A DNA stretch of 5,855 bases from NCBI GenBank assembly GCA_023436765.1, contig JAEZHX010000212.1, positions 1 to 5,855 on the forward strand, written 5' to 3'. This DNA is from Bacillota bacterium. Lineage in GTDB: Bacteria > Bacillota > Clostridia > Lachnospirales > Lachnospiraceae. The notes beneath the pieces were generated by a model. The model was not told the origin of the DNA, did no database searches, and saw nothing but the letters and a program-made list of their open reading frames with translations. This document shows positions 1 to 5,855 of the stretch, in pieces (position 1 is the first letter of the stretch; every line of letters begins with the position of its first letter). Made by a program: the position numbers and the translations under genes.

Positions 1-49
1 ATATCCATTCACTGGATACTTAACAATATGTCGGAAAGGAATAGGTCAA

Positions 50-1399
50 ATGGGTAAATATTTTGGAACGGATGGTTTTCGTGGGGAGGCTAATGTTGAC
101 CTTACGGTTACACATGCTTATAAAGTAGGAAGGTTCTTGGGTCACTATTTCGGTAAGGACCATAAGGCTAAAATAGTGATTGGTAAAGACACCAGAAGAT
201 CCAGTTATATGTTTGAGTATTCTTTGGTAGCTGGACTTACAGCCAGTGGGGCTGATGCTTATCTTCTGCATGTCACCCCGACACCCAGTATCTCCCATGT
301 TGTCAGGACAGAAGGCTTTGACTGCGGAATTATGATATCAGCAAGCCATAACCCATATTACGATAACGGAATTAAAGTAATAAACGGAAACGGTTTCAAG
401 CTGGAAGCAGAAGTGGAGAAATTGATTGAAGAATACATAGACTGTGATGAGGATAACCTTCCCCTGTCATGCAGGGAGGAGATCGGAAGAACAGTGGACT
501 ATGCGATTGGTAGAAACCGTTATATCGGGTATCTGATATCGTTGGCAACCAGATCCTTTAAGAATATGAGAATTGGACTTGATCTGGCGAATGGATCTGC
601 GACTACGGTTGCCAAAGGCGTTTTTGACGCACTCGGAGCGAAAACCTATGTAATTAACGGAGAACCCAACGGAACGAATATTAATCTGGATTGCGGCTCC
701 ACCCATATGGAAGCCCTTCGTAAATTTGTGGTGGAAAATAGCCTGGATGTAGGTTTTGCCTATGACGGAGATGCAGACCGATGTTTGGCAGTCGATGATA
801 TGGGCAATATTATTGATGGAGATCTGATCATGTACTTATGCGGAGCCTACATGAAGGAGCGGGGAGAACTGGTAAATAACACAATCGTCACAACAATCAT
901 GTCTAACCTTGGATTGTATCAGGCCCTTGACCGTAAGGGAATTCGTTACGAGAAGACGGCAGTCGGAGATAAATATGTATATGAGAATATGCTTGCGAAC
1001 GGTCATGCCATCGGTGGGGAGCAGTCCGGACATATCATATTCAGTAAGAATGCCACAACCGGAGATGGTATATTAACTTCCCTTAAGCTGATGGAGGTCA
1101 TGCTGGAGAGCAAAGCCAAGCTCTCAGAGCTTCATAAAGATGTTACCATCTTCCCGCAGCTGATGAAGAATGTTAAGGTGAAGGATAAGAAAGCTGCCAA
1201 AGAGGATGAGGCTGTTGTAGCTGTCATCAGCCGGATGGAGCAGAGCTTAGGAGAGGATGGCAGAATACTGGTCCGTGAAAGTGGAACCGAGCCGGTGATT
1301 CGTGTCATGGCTGAAGCGAAAACCAATGAGATTTGTGAAGAATGCGTTAACAGTATCATTCAGGTGATGAAGGACCGGGGGCATGTGCATTTGCCATGA
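50..1399 (+). CDS. glmM: Phosphoglucosamine mutase, GlmM family
   Basis: This 449-residue cytoplasmic enzyme belongs to the alpha-D-phosphohexomutase superfamily. GlmM converts glucosamine-6-phosphate to glucosamine-1-phosphate, the step before UDP-N-acetylglucosamine and hence peptidoglycan. All four family signatures are visible: the N-terminal FGTDGFRG (5-12), the phosphoserine loop ISASHNP (96-102, catalytic Ser99), the metal-binding loop YDGDADR (238-244) with three aspartates, and the sugar-recognition loop GGEQSGH (322-328). The C-terminal phosphate-binding loop RESGTEPVIR (409-418) is also present. Length matches the family (about 445-450). The ATG is preceded by GGAAAGGA at 33-40, nine bases upstream; the frame stays open to the window edge, but MGKYFGTDG is the normal family start. 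The motif reads GFRG where many GlmM proteins have GIRG or GVRG, so a paralogous phosphomannomutase or phosphoglucomutase role is possible, though less likely. No clear terminator follows it. Confidence 0.9.
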   Translation: MGKYFGTDGFRGEANVDLTVTHAYKVGRFLGHYFGKDHKAKIVIGKDTRRSSYMFEYSLVAGLTASGADAYLLHVTPTPSISHVVRTEGFDCGIMISASHNPYYDNGIKVINGNGFKLEAEVEKLIEEYIDCDEDNLPLSCREEIGRTVDYAIGRNRYIGYLISLATRSFKNMRIGLDLANGSATTVAKGVFDALGAKTYVINGEPNGTNINLDCGSTHMEALRKFVVENSLDVGFAYDGDADRCLAVDDMGNIIDGDLIMYLCGAYMKERGELVNNTIVTTIMSNLGLYQALDRKGIRYEKTAVGDKYVYENMLANGHAIGGEQSGHIIFSKNATTGDGILTSLKLMEVMLESKAKLSELHKDVTIFPQLMKNVKVKDKKAAKEDEAVVAVISRMEQSLGEDGRILVRESGTEPVIRVMAEAKTNEICEECVNSIIQVMKDRGHVHLP

Positions 1400-1462
1400 G
1401 CAAGTATAATAGCATAGAGACCACGGCCGAAGAAATAAATTATGGTATTTACAGAATTCATA

Positions 1463-1471
1463 TGTTATAAT
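1463..1471 (+). promoter_or_regulatory. Extended -10 promoter, probably for tig
   Basis: A perfect extended -10 element, TGTTATAAT, lies in the AT-rich spacer after glmM (TG at 1463-1464, TATAAT at 1466-1471). At the usual 16-18 bp spacing the -35 position has no good match (TGGTAT at 1443-1448), which extended -10 promoters tolerate. Transcription would begin near 1478 and give a leader of roughly 150 nt before tig. This would make tig-clpP-clpX a unit separate from glmM. The call rests on motif match and position only. Confidence 0.5.
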
Positions 1472-1625
1472 ATACTAATGTCAAAATGGCAGTAGTCCAG
1501 GCATAGTACTTCATAGGTAATTTACCCAACATATTCGGAAATTTACTAGAGATAACTGATTCTTTGTCTCGTAAGGAACACAGGTAAAGCAGCTGAGGTA
1601 CATAAAATAAGGAGGAAATAATAGA

Positions 1626-2912
1626 ATGAGTTTACAGGTTGAAAAATTAGAGAAAAACATGGCAAAGCTTACAATAGAGGCTTCCGCTGAAGAATTTGAT
1701 AGTGCAATCGAAAAGGCATATCTTAAGAATAGGAACAAAATCAATATTCAGGGCTTCCGTAAGGGAAAGGCACCCAGAGCAATCATCGAGAAGATGTATG
1801 GGCCCAGCATCTTTTATGAGGATGCAGCCAATGAAATCATTCCCGAGGCTTATGAGAAGGCAGCCAATGAGAGTGGACTGGAGATCGTATCAAGACCTGA
1901 TATCGATATTGTTCAGGTAGAGAAGGGAAAACCCTTTATCTTTACAGCCGAAGTAGCATTAAAGCCGGAAGTGACCTTAGGTACCTATAAAGGAGTTGAG
2001 GTTGAGAAGAAGGACGTAGAAGTTACTGAGGACGAGATTATGGCAAAGATCAACCGTGAATTGGAGCAGAACTCCAGAATGATCACCGTGGATGACAGGG
2101 CTGTACAATCCGGCGACATCGCAGTGATTGACTTTGAAGGCTTTGTAGATGGCAATGCCTTTGAAGGTGGTAAGGGTGAGGATTATTCCCTGACAATCGG
2201 TTCCCACTCCTTCATTGATAATTTTGAGGATCAATTAATCGGCAAGAACACCGGAGATGAGGTTGAGGTTAATGTTACCTTCCCCGAGGAGTATCAGGCG
2301 AAGGAGCTTGCCGGAAAACCCGCACTTTTCAAGGTAAAGATCAAGGAAATTAAGCTGAAGGAGCTTCCTGTGCTGGATGATGAATTCGCTCAGGATGTTT
2401 CGGAATTTGATACCTTGGATGCATATAAGGAAAATATCAAGGCTACAATAAAGGAAACCAAAGAGAAGGAATTAAAGACTGCAAAGGAAAATGAAGTAGT
2501 TGATAAGATTATCGAGAAGGCAGTCATGGACATTCCCGAACCGATGATTACAGCTCAGGCAAACCAGATTGCAGAAGATTTCGCACAGAGAATGAAATAT
2601 CAGGGATTATCCATTGAGCAGTATTTCCAGTATACCGGAATGGATTCCAAGAAATTCTTTGAGAGCTTAAGACCGCAGGCAGTGAAGAGAATCCAGAGCA
2701 GACTGGTACTGGAAGCTGTAGCTAAGGCGGAGAAGATTGAGGTATCCGAGGAAGAATTAGAGAAGGAATTAGCTGATATGGCGACAGCCTACCAGATGGA
2801 AGCTGATAAGCTGAAGGAGCTGATCGGCGAGAAGGAAAGAGAACAGATCAAGGCTGATATTGCCGTACAGAAAGCAGTTGATCTTGTAGTTGCAGCTGCT
2901 AAGGAAGTTTAA
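1626..2912 (+). CDS. tig: Trigger factor, ribosome-associated chaperone and prolyl isomerase
   Basis: Trigger factor binds near the nascent-chain exit of the ribosome and shields emerging polypeptides; it also has peptidyl-prolyl cis-trans isomerase activity. The 428 residues match the family length (about 430). The N-terminal ribosome-binding domain carries the signature loop GFRKGKAPR (43-51). An FKBP-like isomerase domain occupies about 150-245, beginning near SGDIAVIDFEGFVDG and including NFEDQLIG (199-206). The rest is a long, charged, helix-rich chaperone domain with many Lys and Glu residues. The start is set by AAGGAGG at 1609-1615, ten bases before the ATG. It is the first gene of a same-strand run with clpP and clpX, a classic bacterial order that links folding of new chains to degradation. 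The spacer to clpP is 74 bp with no terminator seen, so co-transcription is likely. Nothing in the protein looks damaged. Confidence 0.97.
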   Translation: MSLQVEKLEKNMAKLTIEASAEEFDSAIEKAYLKNRNKINIQGFRKGKAPRAIIEKMYGPSIFYEDAANEIIPEAYEKAANESGLEIVSRPDIDIVQVEKGKPFIFTAEVALKPEVTLGTYKGVEVEKKDVEVTEDEIMAKINRELEQNSRMITVDDRAVQSGDIAVIDFEGFVDGNAFEGGKGEDYSLTIGSHSFIDNFEDQLIGKNTGDEVEVNVTFPEEYQAKELAGKPALFKVKIKEIKLKELPVLDDEFAQDVSEFDTLDAYKENIKATIKETKEKELKTAKENEVVDKIIEKAVMDIPEPMITAQANQIAEDFAQRMKYQGLSIEQYFQYTGMDSKKFFESLRPQAVKRIQSRLVLEAVAKAEKIEVSEEELEKELADMATAYQMEADKLKELIGEKEREQIKADIAVQKAVDLVVAAAKEV

Positions 2913-2971
2913 ATAAACACATGGAAATCTCCGGAGGCAAACGTAAGGGGAGCTTTCGGTACCGAGAAGAA

Positions 2972-2980
2972 AAGGAGGAA
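2972..2980 (+). promoter_or_regulatory. Ribosome binding site that fixes the clpP start
   Basis: AAGGAGGAA with a full AGGAGG core (2973-2978) lies eight bases before the ATG at 2987. It selects this start over an in-frame ATG at 2921, which would add 22 lysine- and glutamate-rich residues not expected in ClpP and which has no comparable site upstream. Confidence 0.88.
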
Positions 2981-2986
2981 TACAAG

Positions 2987-3568
2987 ATGAGTTTAGTGCC
3001 TTATGTCATAGAGCAGACCAGCCGTGGCGAAAGAAGCTACGATATCTACTCCAGATTATTAAAAGACAGAATTATATTTTTAGGTGAAGAAGTAAATGAT
3101 GTTACTGCGAGCCTGATTGTTGCACAGATGTTATTCTTAGAAGCAGAGGATCCCGGTAAGGATATTAATTTCTATATTAACAGCCCCGGTGGTTCCGTAA
3201 CCGCAGGTATGGCAATCTATGATACCATGAATTATATTAAGAGTGATGTTTCAACAATCTGTATCGGAATGGCAGCCAGTATGGGAGCATTTCTTCTGGC
3301 AGGCGGTACGAAGGGCAAGAGATTTGCACTTCCTAATTCCGAGATTATGATCCATCAGCCCTCCGGCGGTGCTAAGGGTCAGGCAACCGATATTAAGATA
3401 GTTGCGGATAATATTATCAAAACAAGAAAAAGATTAAACGACATTTTAGCTAAAAACACCGGAAAGCCACTGGAAATCATTGAGGTAGATACAGAGAGAG
3501 ACTTCTATATGATGGCAGAGGAAGCAAAGGAATACGGTATAATTGATGGCATATTGGCTCATAGATAA
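2987..3568 (+). CDS. clpP: ATP-dependent Clp protease, proteolytic subunit ClpP
   Basis: ClpP is a serine protease that forms a double heptameric ring, with its active sites inside the chamber, and degrades proteins delivered by AAA+ partners such as ClpX. From the ATG at 2987 the product has 193 residues, the normal mature size. The catalytic triad is complete: Ser98 in GMAASMGAF, His123 in IMIHQPSGG and Asp172 in TERDFYM. The oxyanion region INSPGGSV (64-71) and the N-terminal axial-loop start SLVPYVIEQTSRGERSYDIYSRLL are typical, and there is almost no propeptide before LVPYVIE. It sits 74 bp after tig and 45 bp before clpX, on the same strand. I see no tandem CtsR-type heptads just upstream, so expression probably depends on the tig promoter; that is inference. 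Paralogous ClpP copies elsewhere in the genome cannot be excluded. Confidence 0.97.
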   Translation: MSLVPYVIEQTSRGERSYDIYSRLLKDRIIFLGEEVNDVTASLIVAQMLFLEAEDPGKDINFYINSPGGSVTAGMAIYDTMNYIKSDVSTICIGMAASMGAFLLAGGTKGKRFALPNSEIMIHQPSGGAKGQATDIKIVADNIIKTRKRLNDILAKNTGKPLEIIEVDTERDFYMMAEEAKEYGIIDGILAHR

Positions 3569-3599
3569 GTGTCGGTTCGCTTTGCACTACAGAGAGAAT

Positions 3600-3606
3600 G
3601 AGGTGA
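3600..3606 (+). promoter_or_regulatory. Ribosome binding site for the GTG-started clpX
   Basis: GAGGTGA lies seven bases before a GTG start codon at 3614. No in-frame ATG lies near it, and the protein from this GTG begins just before the zinc finger, as expected for ClpX. The non-ATG start may lower ClpX output relative to ClpP, although this is inference. Confidence 0.82.
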
Positions 3607-3613
3607 TTAAGCA

Positions 3614-4909
3614 GTGGCAGGAAAAGTAGATGACAGAAAACAGCTGAGATGTTCCTTTTGTAATAAGACACAGGATCAGGTCAGAAAGCTGATTGCGGGG
3701 CCGGGCGTTTATATCTGTGACGAATGCATCGAGATATGCAGTGAAATTATTGAGGAAGAATTTGATGGCGATACTGCTGCCAATTCAGACATCAACCTAT
3801 TAAAGCCGGTCGAAATCAAGAATTTTCTGGATCAGCATGTAATCGGTCAGGAGGAAGCTAAAAAGGTTCTTGCGGTCTCTGTTTATAACCATTATAAAAG
3901 AGTGCTTACAGAAAAGGATCTGGATGTAGAGCTACAGAAAAGCAACATCCTGATGATTGGACCTACCGGTTCCGGTAAAACATACCTGGCACAGACGCTG
4001 GCGAAGCTGCTGAATGTTCCGTTTGCGATAGCCGATGCTACGGCATTGACGGAAGCCGGATATGTTGGCGAGGATGTGGAGAACATTCTCCTTAAGCTCA
4101 TCCAGGCTGCTGATTTTGATATTGACCGGGCAGAGTACGGCATCATATATATTGATGAGATTGATAAGATTACTAGGAAGTCCGAGAATACCTCCATCAC
4201 CAGGGATGTATCCGGCGAAGGGGTTCAGCAGGCCCTGCTTAAAATTCTGGAGGGTACCGTTGCTTCCGTTCCCCCGCAGGGAGGAAGAAAGCACCCTCAC
4301 CAGGAATTCATACAGATTGATACAACCAATATCCTGTTCATCTGCGGCGGAGCCTTTGATGGACTGGAGAAGATCATTGAATCCCGAATCGGCCAGAAGA
4401 CGATTGGTTTCAACGCACAGATTATTGAGAAAAATAGGACGAATGTCGGCGAGCTCTTCCGCCAGGTAATGCCACAGGATTTAATCAAGTTCGGATTGAT
4501 TCCTGAATTTGTAGGCAGAGTACCGGTATGTGTTGCACTGGATTCCTTGGATGAGGAAGCTCTGATCAAAATTCTTACCGAGCCGAAGAATGCTATCACG
4601 AAGCAGTATAAGAAGCTGTTTGAGATGGATGGTGTAGAGCTGATTTTTGAAGATGAAGCCCTTGCAGAGATCGCAAAGCAAAGCTTCAAGAGAAAGATTG
4701 GTGCAAGAGGTCTCCGTGCGATCATGGAATCCGTTATGATGGAATCTATGTATAATATTCCTTCCGATACGAAAGCAATTAAATGTATCATTACGAAGGA
4801 TGCGGTTCTTGGAACCGAAAAGCCGAGACTCGAGCTTTCCGAGGAGAATGTAACCAGAAAGCCGATTACAAAAAGGACCTCAAAAAAGAGTAAGGGTGAG
4901 ATCGCCTAG
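3614..4909 (+). CDS. clpX: ATP-dependent Clp protease, ATP-binding unfoldase ClpX
   Basis: ClpX is a hexameric AAA+ unfoldase that recognises tagged or regulatory substrates, pulls them through its pore and passes them to ClpP. The 431-residue protein has the expected domains in order. A C4 zinc-binding domain uses Cys13, Cys16, Cys35 and Cys38. Walker A is GPTGSGKT (116-123), the pore-1 loop GYVG (149-152), and Walker B IIYIDEID (177-184). The RKH pore residues are at 225-227, and the ClpP-docking tripeptide IGF at 264-266. The arginine finger is Arg302 in PEFVGR, and the sensor-2 motif is GARGLR (363-368). A short Lys/Arg-rich tail follows about residue 415 and makes the protein slightly longer than many ClpX proteins. 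Translation starts at GTG with GAGGTGA upstream. The intact IGF loop and the adjacent clpP indicate a working ClpXP pair. The next gene is engB, not lon. Confidence 0.98.
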   Translation: MAGKVDDRKQLRCSFCNKTQDQVRKLIAGPGVYICDECIEICSEIIEEEFDGDTAANSDINLLKPVEIKNFLDQHVIGQEEAKKVLAVSVYNHYKRVLTEKDLDVELQKSNILMIGPTGSGKTYLAQTLAKLLNVPFAIADATALTEAGYVGEDVENILLKLIQAADFDIDRAEYGIIYIDEIDKITRKSENTSITRDVSGEGVQQALLKILEGTVASVPPQGGRKHPHQEFIQIDTTNILFICGGAFDGLEKIIESRIGQKTIGFNAQIIEKNRTNVGELFRQVMPQDLIKFGLIPEFVGRVPVCVALDSLDEEALIKILTEPKNAITKQYKKLFEMDGVELIFEDEALAEIAKQSFKRKIGARGLRAIMESVMMESMYNIPSDTKAIKCIITKDAVLGTEKPRLELSEENVTRKPITKRTSKKSKGEIA

Positions 4910-4952
4910 AACTCCAGAACATTAAAGTAAAATTGATTTATTTGAATCATAT

Positions 4953-4979
4953 GGGGGTTTTGCAGAGTGCAAAACCCCC
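4953..4979 (+). terminator. Perfect 12-bp stem-loop between clpX and engB; possible terminator
   Basis: Positions 4953-4964 and 4968-4979 are perfect inverted complements (GGGGGTTTTGCA and TGCAAAACCCCC) around a three-base GAG loop. The structure starts 43 bases after the clpX stop. It looks like an intrinsic terminator stem, but only two T residues follow before GATGC, and the other strand has no T tract either. It may be a weak terminator, an attenuating or mRNA-stabilising 3' structure, or a relic of a lost gene. If it terminates well, engB needs its own promoter, and I do not see a good one. Confidence 0.45.
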
Positions 4980-5033
4980 TTGATGCATGTTTCAGAACAT
5001 AACAAGGTAATGAGATTAAAGGAGGCATAAGAG

Positions 5034-5645
5034 ATGATTATTAAAAACTGCGCCCTGGAGACCGTATGCGGCATCACCAGTGTTCTTCCGGAGAATGACA
5101 AACCGGAAATTGCTTTTGCCGGTAAATCGAATGTAGGGAAATCATCCCTGATCAATGCCCTCATGAACAGAAAATCGTTGGCCCGTACCTCGGCTCAGCC
5201 GGGCAAGACGCAGACGATTAATTTTTATAATATTAATGATGAACTGTATTTTGTGGATCTTCCCGGTTACGGTTACGCCAAGGTGTCCCTCGCGGTGAAG
5301 GAAAAATGGGGTAAGATGATTGAACGCTACCTGAAGAAATCAAAGCAGCTGAAGATAGTTTTTCTTCTGCTGGATATCCGCCATGAGCCCTCAGAGAACG
5401 ACCGGAATATGTATGAGTGGATTGTCTATCAAGGCTTCCATCCGATTATCATCGCTACCAAACTGGACAAAATTAATCGGAGCCAAAAGGACAAGCAGAT
5501 TAAACTAATCAGGGAAGGTCTAAAGGTGGTTCCCGGAACCAGAATCATACCGTTCTCATCGCTATCAAAGCAGGGCAGGGAAGAGATATGGGAATGTATC
5601 GAAGGGATCTGCGGCTTTAACCGAGAGGATGACCAGAACGAGTAA
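5034..5645 (+). CDS. engB: Ribosome biogenesis GTP-binding protein EngB (YsxC/YihA)
   Basis: EngB is a small TRAFAC-class GTPase needed for late assembly of the 50S ribosomal subunit and essential in several bacteria, as known for YsxC and YihA. The 203-residue product is one compact G domain. G1 is GKSNVGKS (30-37); the switch I region is PGKTQTINFY (56-65) with the G2 threonine; G3 is DLPGYG (75-80). G4 is TKLD (142-145), the family's variant of NKxD, and G5 is the SSL region (175-177). The YGYAKVS stretch after G3 is characteristic of EngB. The start is set by AAAGGAGG at 5018-5025, eight bases before the ATG. It follows clpX by 124 bp. In Bacillus-type genomes lon genes lie between them, but none is present here. 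The acidic tail EDDQNE is short and probably unstructured. Confidence 0.96.
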   Translation: MIIKNCALETVCGITSVLPENDKPEIAFAGKSNVGKSSLINALMNRKSLARTSAQPGKTQTINFYNINDELYFVDLPGYGYAKVSLAVKEKWGKMIERYLKKSKQLKIVFLLLDIRHEPSENDRNMYEWIVYQGFHPIIIATKLDKINRSQKDKQIKLIREGLKVVPGTRIIPFSSLSKQGREEIWECIEGICGFNREDDQNE

Positions 5646-5712
5646 AGATTGGTCGGCGGAACGAAGTATTAGAATTAATTCACATTAATTGGCATGACAA
5701 TTGAATTCACAT

Positions 5713-5762
5713 AAAAAAGGCTCCGGGGAGAAGGATATCATCACTTCAGCCATGGAGCCTTT
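5713..5762. terminator. Shared terminator between engB and the convergent gene
   Basis: AAAGGCTCC (5716-5724) pairs perfectly with GGAGCCTTT (5754-5762). The 29-base interior can form an inner helix of GAAG (5730-5733) with CTTC (5744-5747). Read on the - strand the stem is followed by six T residues (complement of 5713-5718), a strong intrinsic terminator, and it begins three bases after the - strand stop codon. Read on the + strand only three T residues follow directly, then a looser T-rich stretch, so termination of engB transcripts may be weaker. Confidence 0.8.
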
Positions 5763-5765
5763 CGA

Positions 5766-5855
5766 TTATTTCTGATCCAACAGGGAAGACATCAGATAAG
5801 AATAAACCTCGGAGCTTTTCTCTCTCCAGTTGCTGCACAGTCTTGCAGCTTCTTC
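5766..5855 (-). CDS. C-terminal end of an unidentified protein, cut by the window edge
   Basis: The - strand is open from the right edge to a TAA at 5766-5768 and encodes 29 residues, EEAARLCSNWREKSSEVYSYL followed by MSSLLDQK. The start lies outside the window. The stop sits three bases before a strong terminator pointing the same way, which is the best evidence that this is a real gene end. The other two - strand frames end earlier, at a TGA upstream of the terminator, or inside the stem. The fragment looks helical and amphipathic, but I recognise no family from it, so no function is assigned. It is convergent to engB and belongs to a different transcription unit. Confidence 0.6.
   Translation of the reverse strand, partial: EEAARLCSNWREKSSEVYSYLMSSLLDQK

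Noticed and set aside
1..57. Possible tail of an upstream gene before glmM
   Set aside because: One frame ends in TAA at 21-23 and another stays open to 57, but too few codons are visible to choose either or to recognise a protein such as the YbbR/CdaR often found upstream of glmM.
44..61. GGTCAAA followed by a GTAAATA heptad near the glmM start, resembling a CtsR operator
   Set aside because: The second heptad matches poorly, and most of the site is the glmM start codon and its conserved MGKY codons.
1405..1410. TATAAT just after the glmM stop
   Set aside because: No -35 element at a workable distance and no TG extension, so it is probably chance in AT-rich DNA.
2956..2965. Ten-base palindrome TCGGTACCGA before clpP
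   Set aside because: With a realistic loop only about four pairs remain, and no T tract follows, so it is not a terminator; a binding site cannot be supported from one short palindrome.
2921..2986. Longer clpP start adding 22 residues (MEISGGKRKG and onward)
   Set aside because: There is no good ribosome binding site before 2921, the added residues do not look like a ClpP N terminus, and AGGAGG sits at the right distance before the ATG at 2987.
3932..4791. Long open frames on the - strand and in another + frame across clpX, up to 164 codons
   Set aside because: They lie wholly inside the unmistakable clpX reading frame, have no recognisable protein features and are shadows of its codon usage.
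5689..5717. TTGGCA and TAAAAA with 17-bp spacing, a possible + strand promoter
   Set aside because: The -10 match is only four of six, and transcription would run at once into the terminator stem and antisense to the convergent gene.

Overview
This window is an ordinary housekeeping region of a Gram-positive, Firmicutes-type chromosome. The best guess is a clostridium of the Lachnospiraceae (cluster XIVa) type. The evidence is the strong AGGAGG ribosome binding sites, a moderate base composition with AT-rich spacers, the gene order tig-clpP-clpX-engB, and the protein sequences themselves, such as the GlmM start MGKYFGTDGFRG. The genus assignment is inference.

Layout. Positions 50-1399 (+) encode a GlmM-type phosphoglucosamine mutase that makes a precursor for peptidoglycan. 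A 226-bp spacer follows, with an extended -10 promoter near 1463-1471 and a leader of about 150 nt. The proteostasis cluster comes next on the + strand: trigger factor (tig, 1626-2912), the ClpP protease (2987-3568) and its ClpX unfoldase (3614-4909). A 124-bp spacer holds a perfect 12-bp stem-loop (4953-4979) and leads to the ribosome-assembly GTPase engB/ysxC (5034-5645). After engB lies an AT-rich spacer with small repeats, then a terminator (5713-5762) shared with a convergent gene. Only the last 29 codons of that gene, on the - strand (5766-5855), are in the window.

The genes fit together as follows. Trigger factor catches nascent chains at the ribosome exit. ClpX unfolds substrates and feeds them to ClpP; the ClpX IGF loop and the complete ClpP Ser-His-Asp triad are both present. 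EngB acts in large-subunit assembly. All five full-length proteins have normal length and intact key motifs, and I saw no frameshifts, insertion sequences, CRISPR arrays, tRNAs or rRNAs.

I found no convincing undescribed system. The points most worth a second look are the absence of a lon gene between clpX and engB, where many Firmicutes carry one, with a perfect stem-loop at that junction; the long tig leader, with a 21-bp-spaced direct repeat and a consensus -35 on the opposite strand; and the unidentified convergent gene at the right edge.
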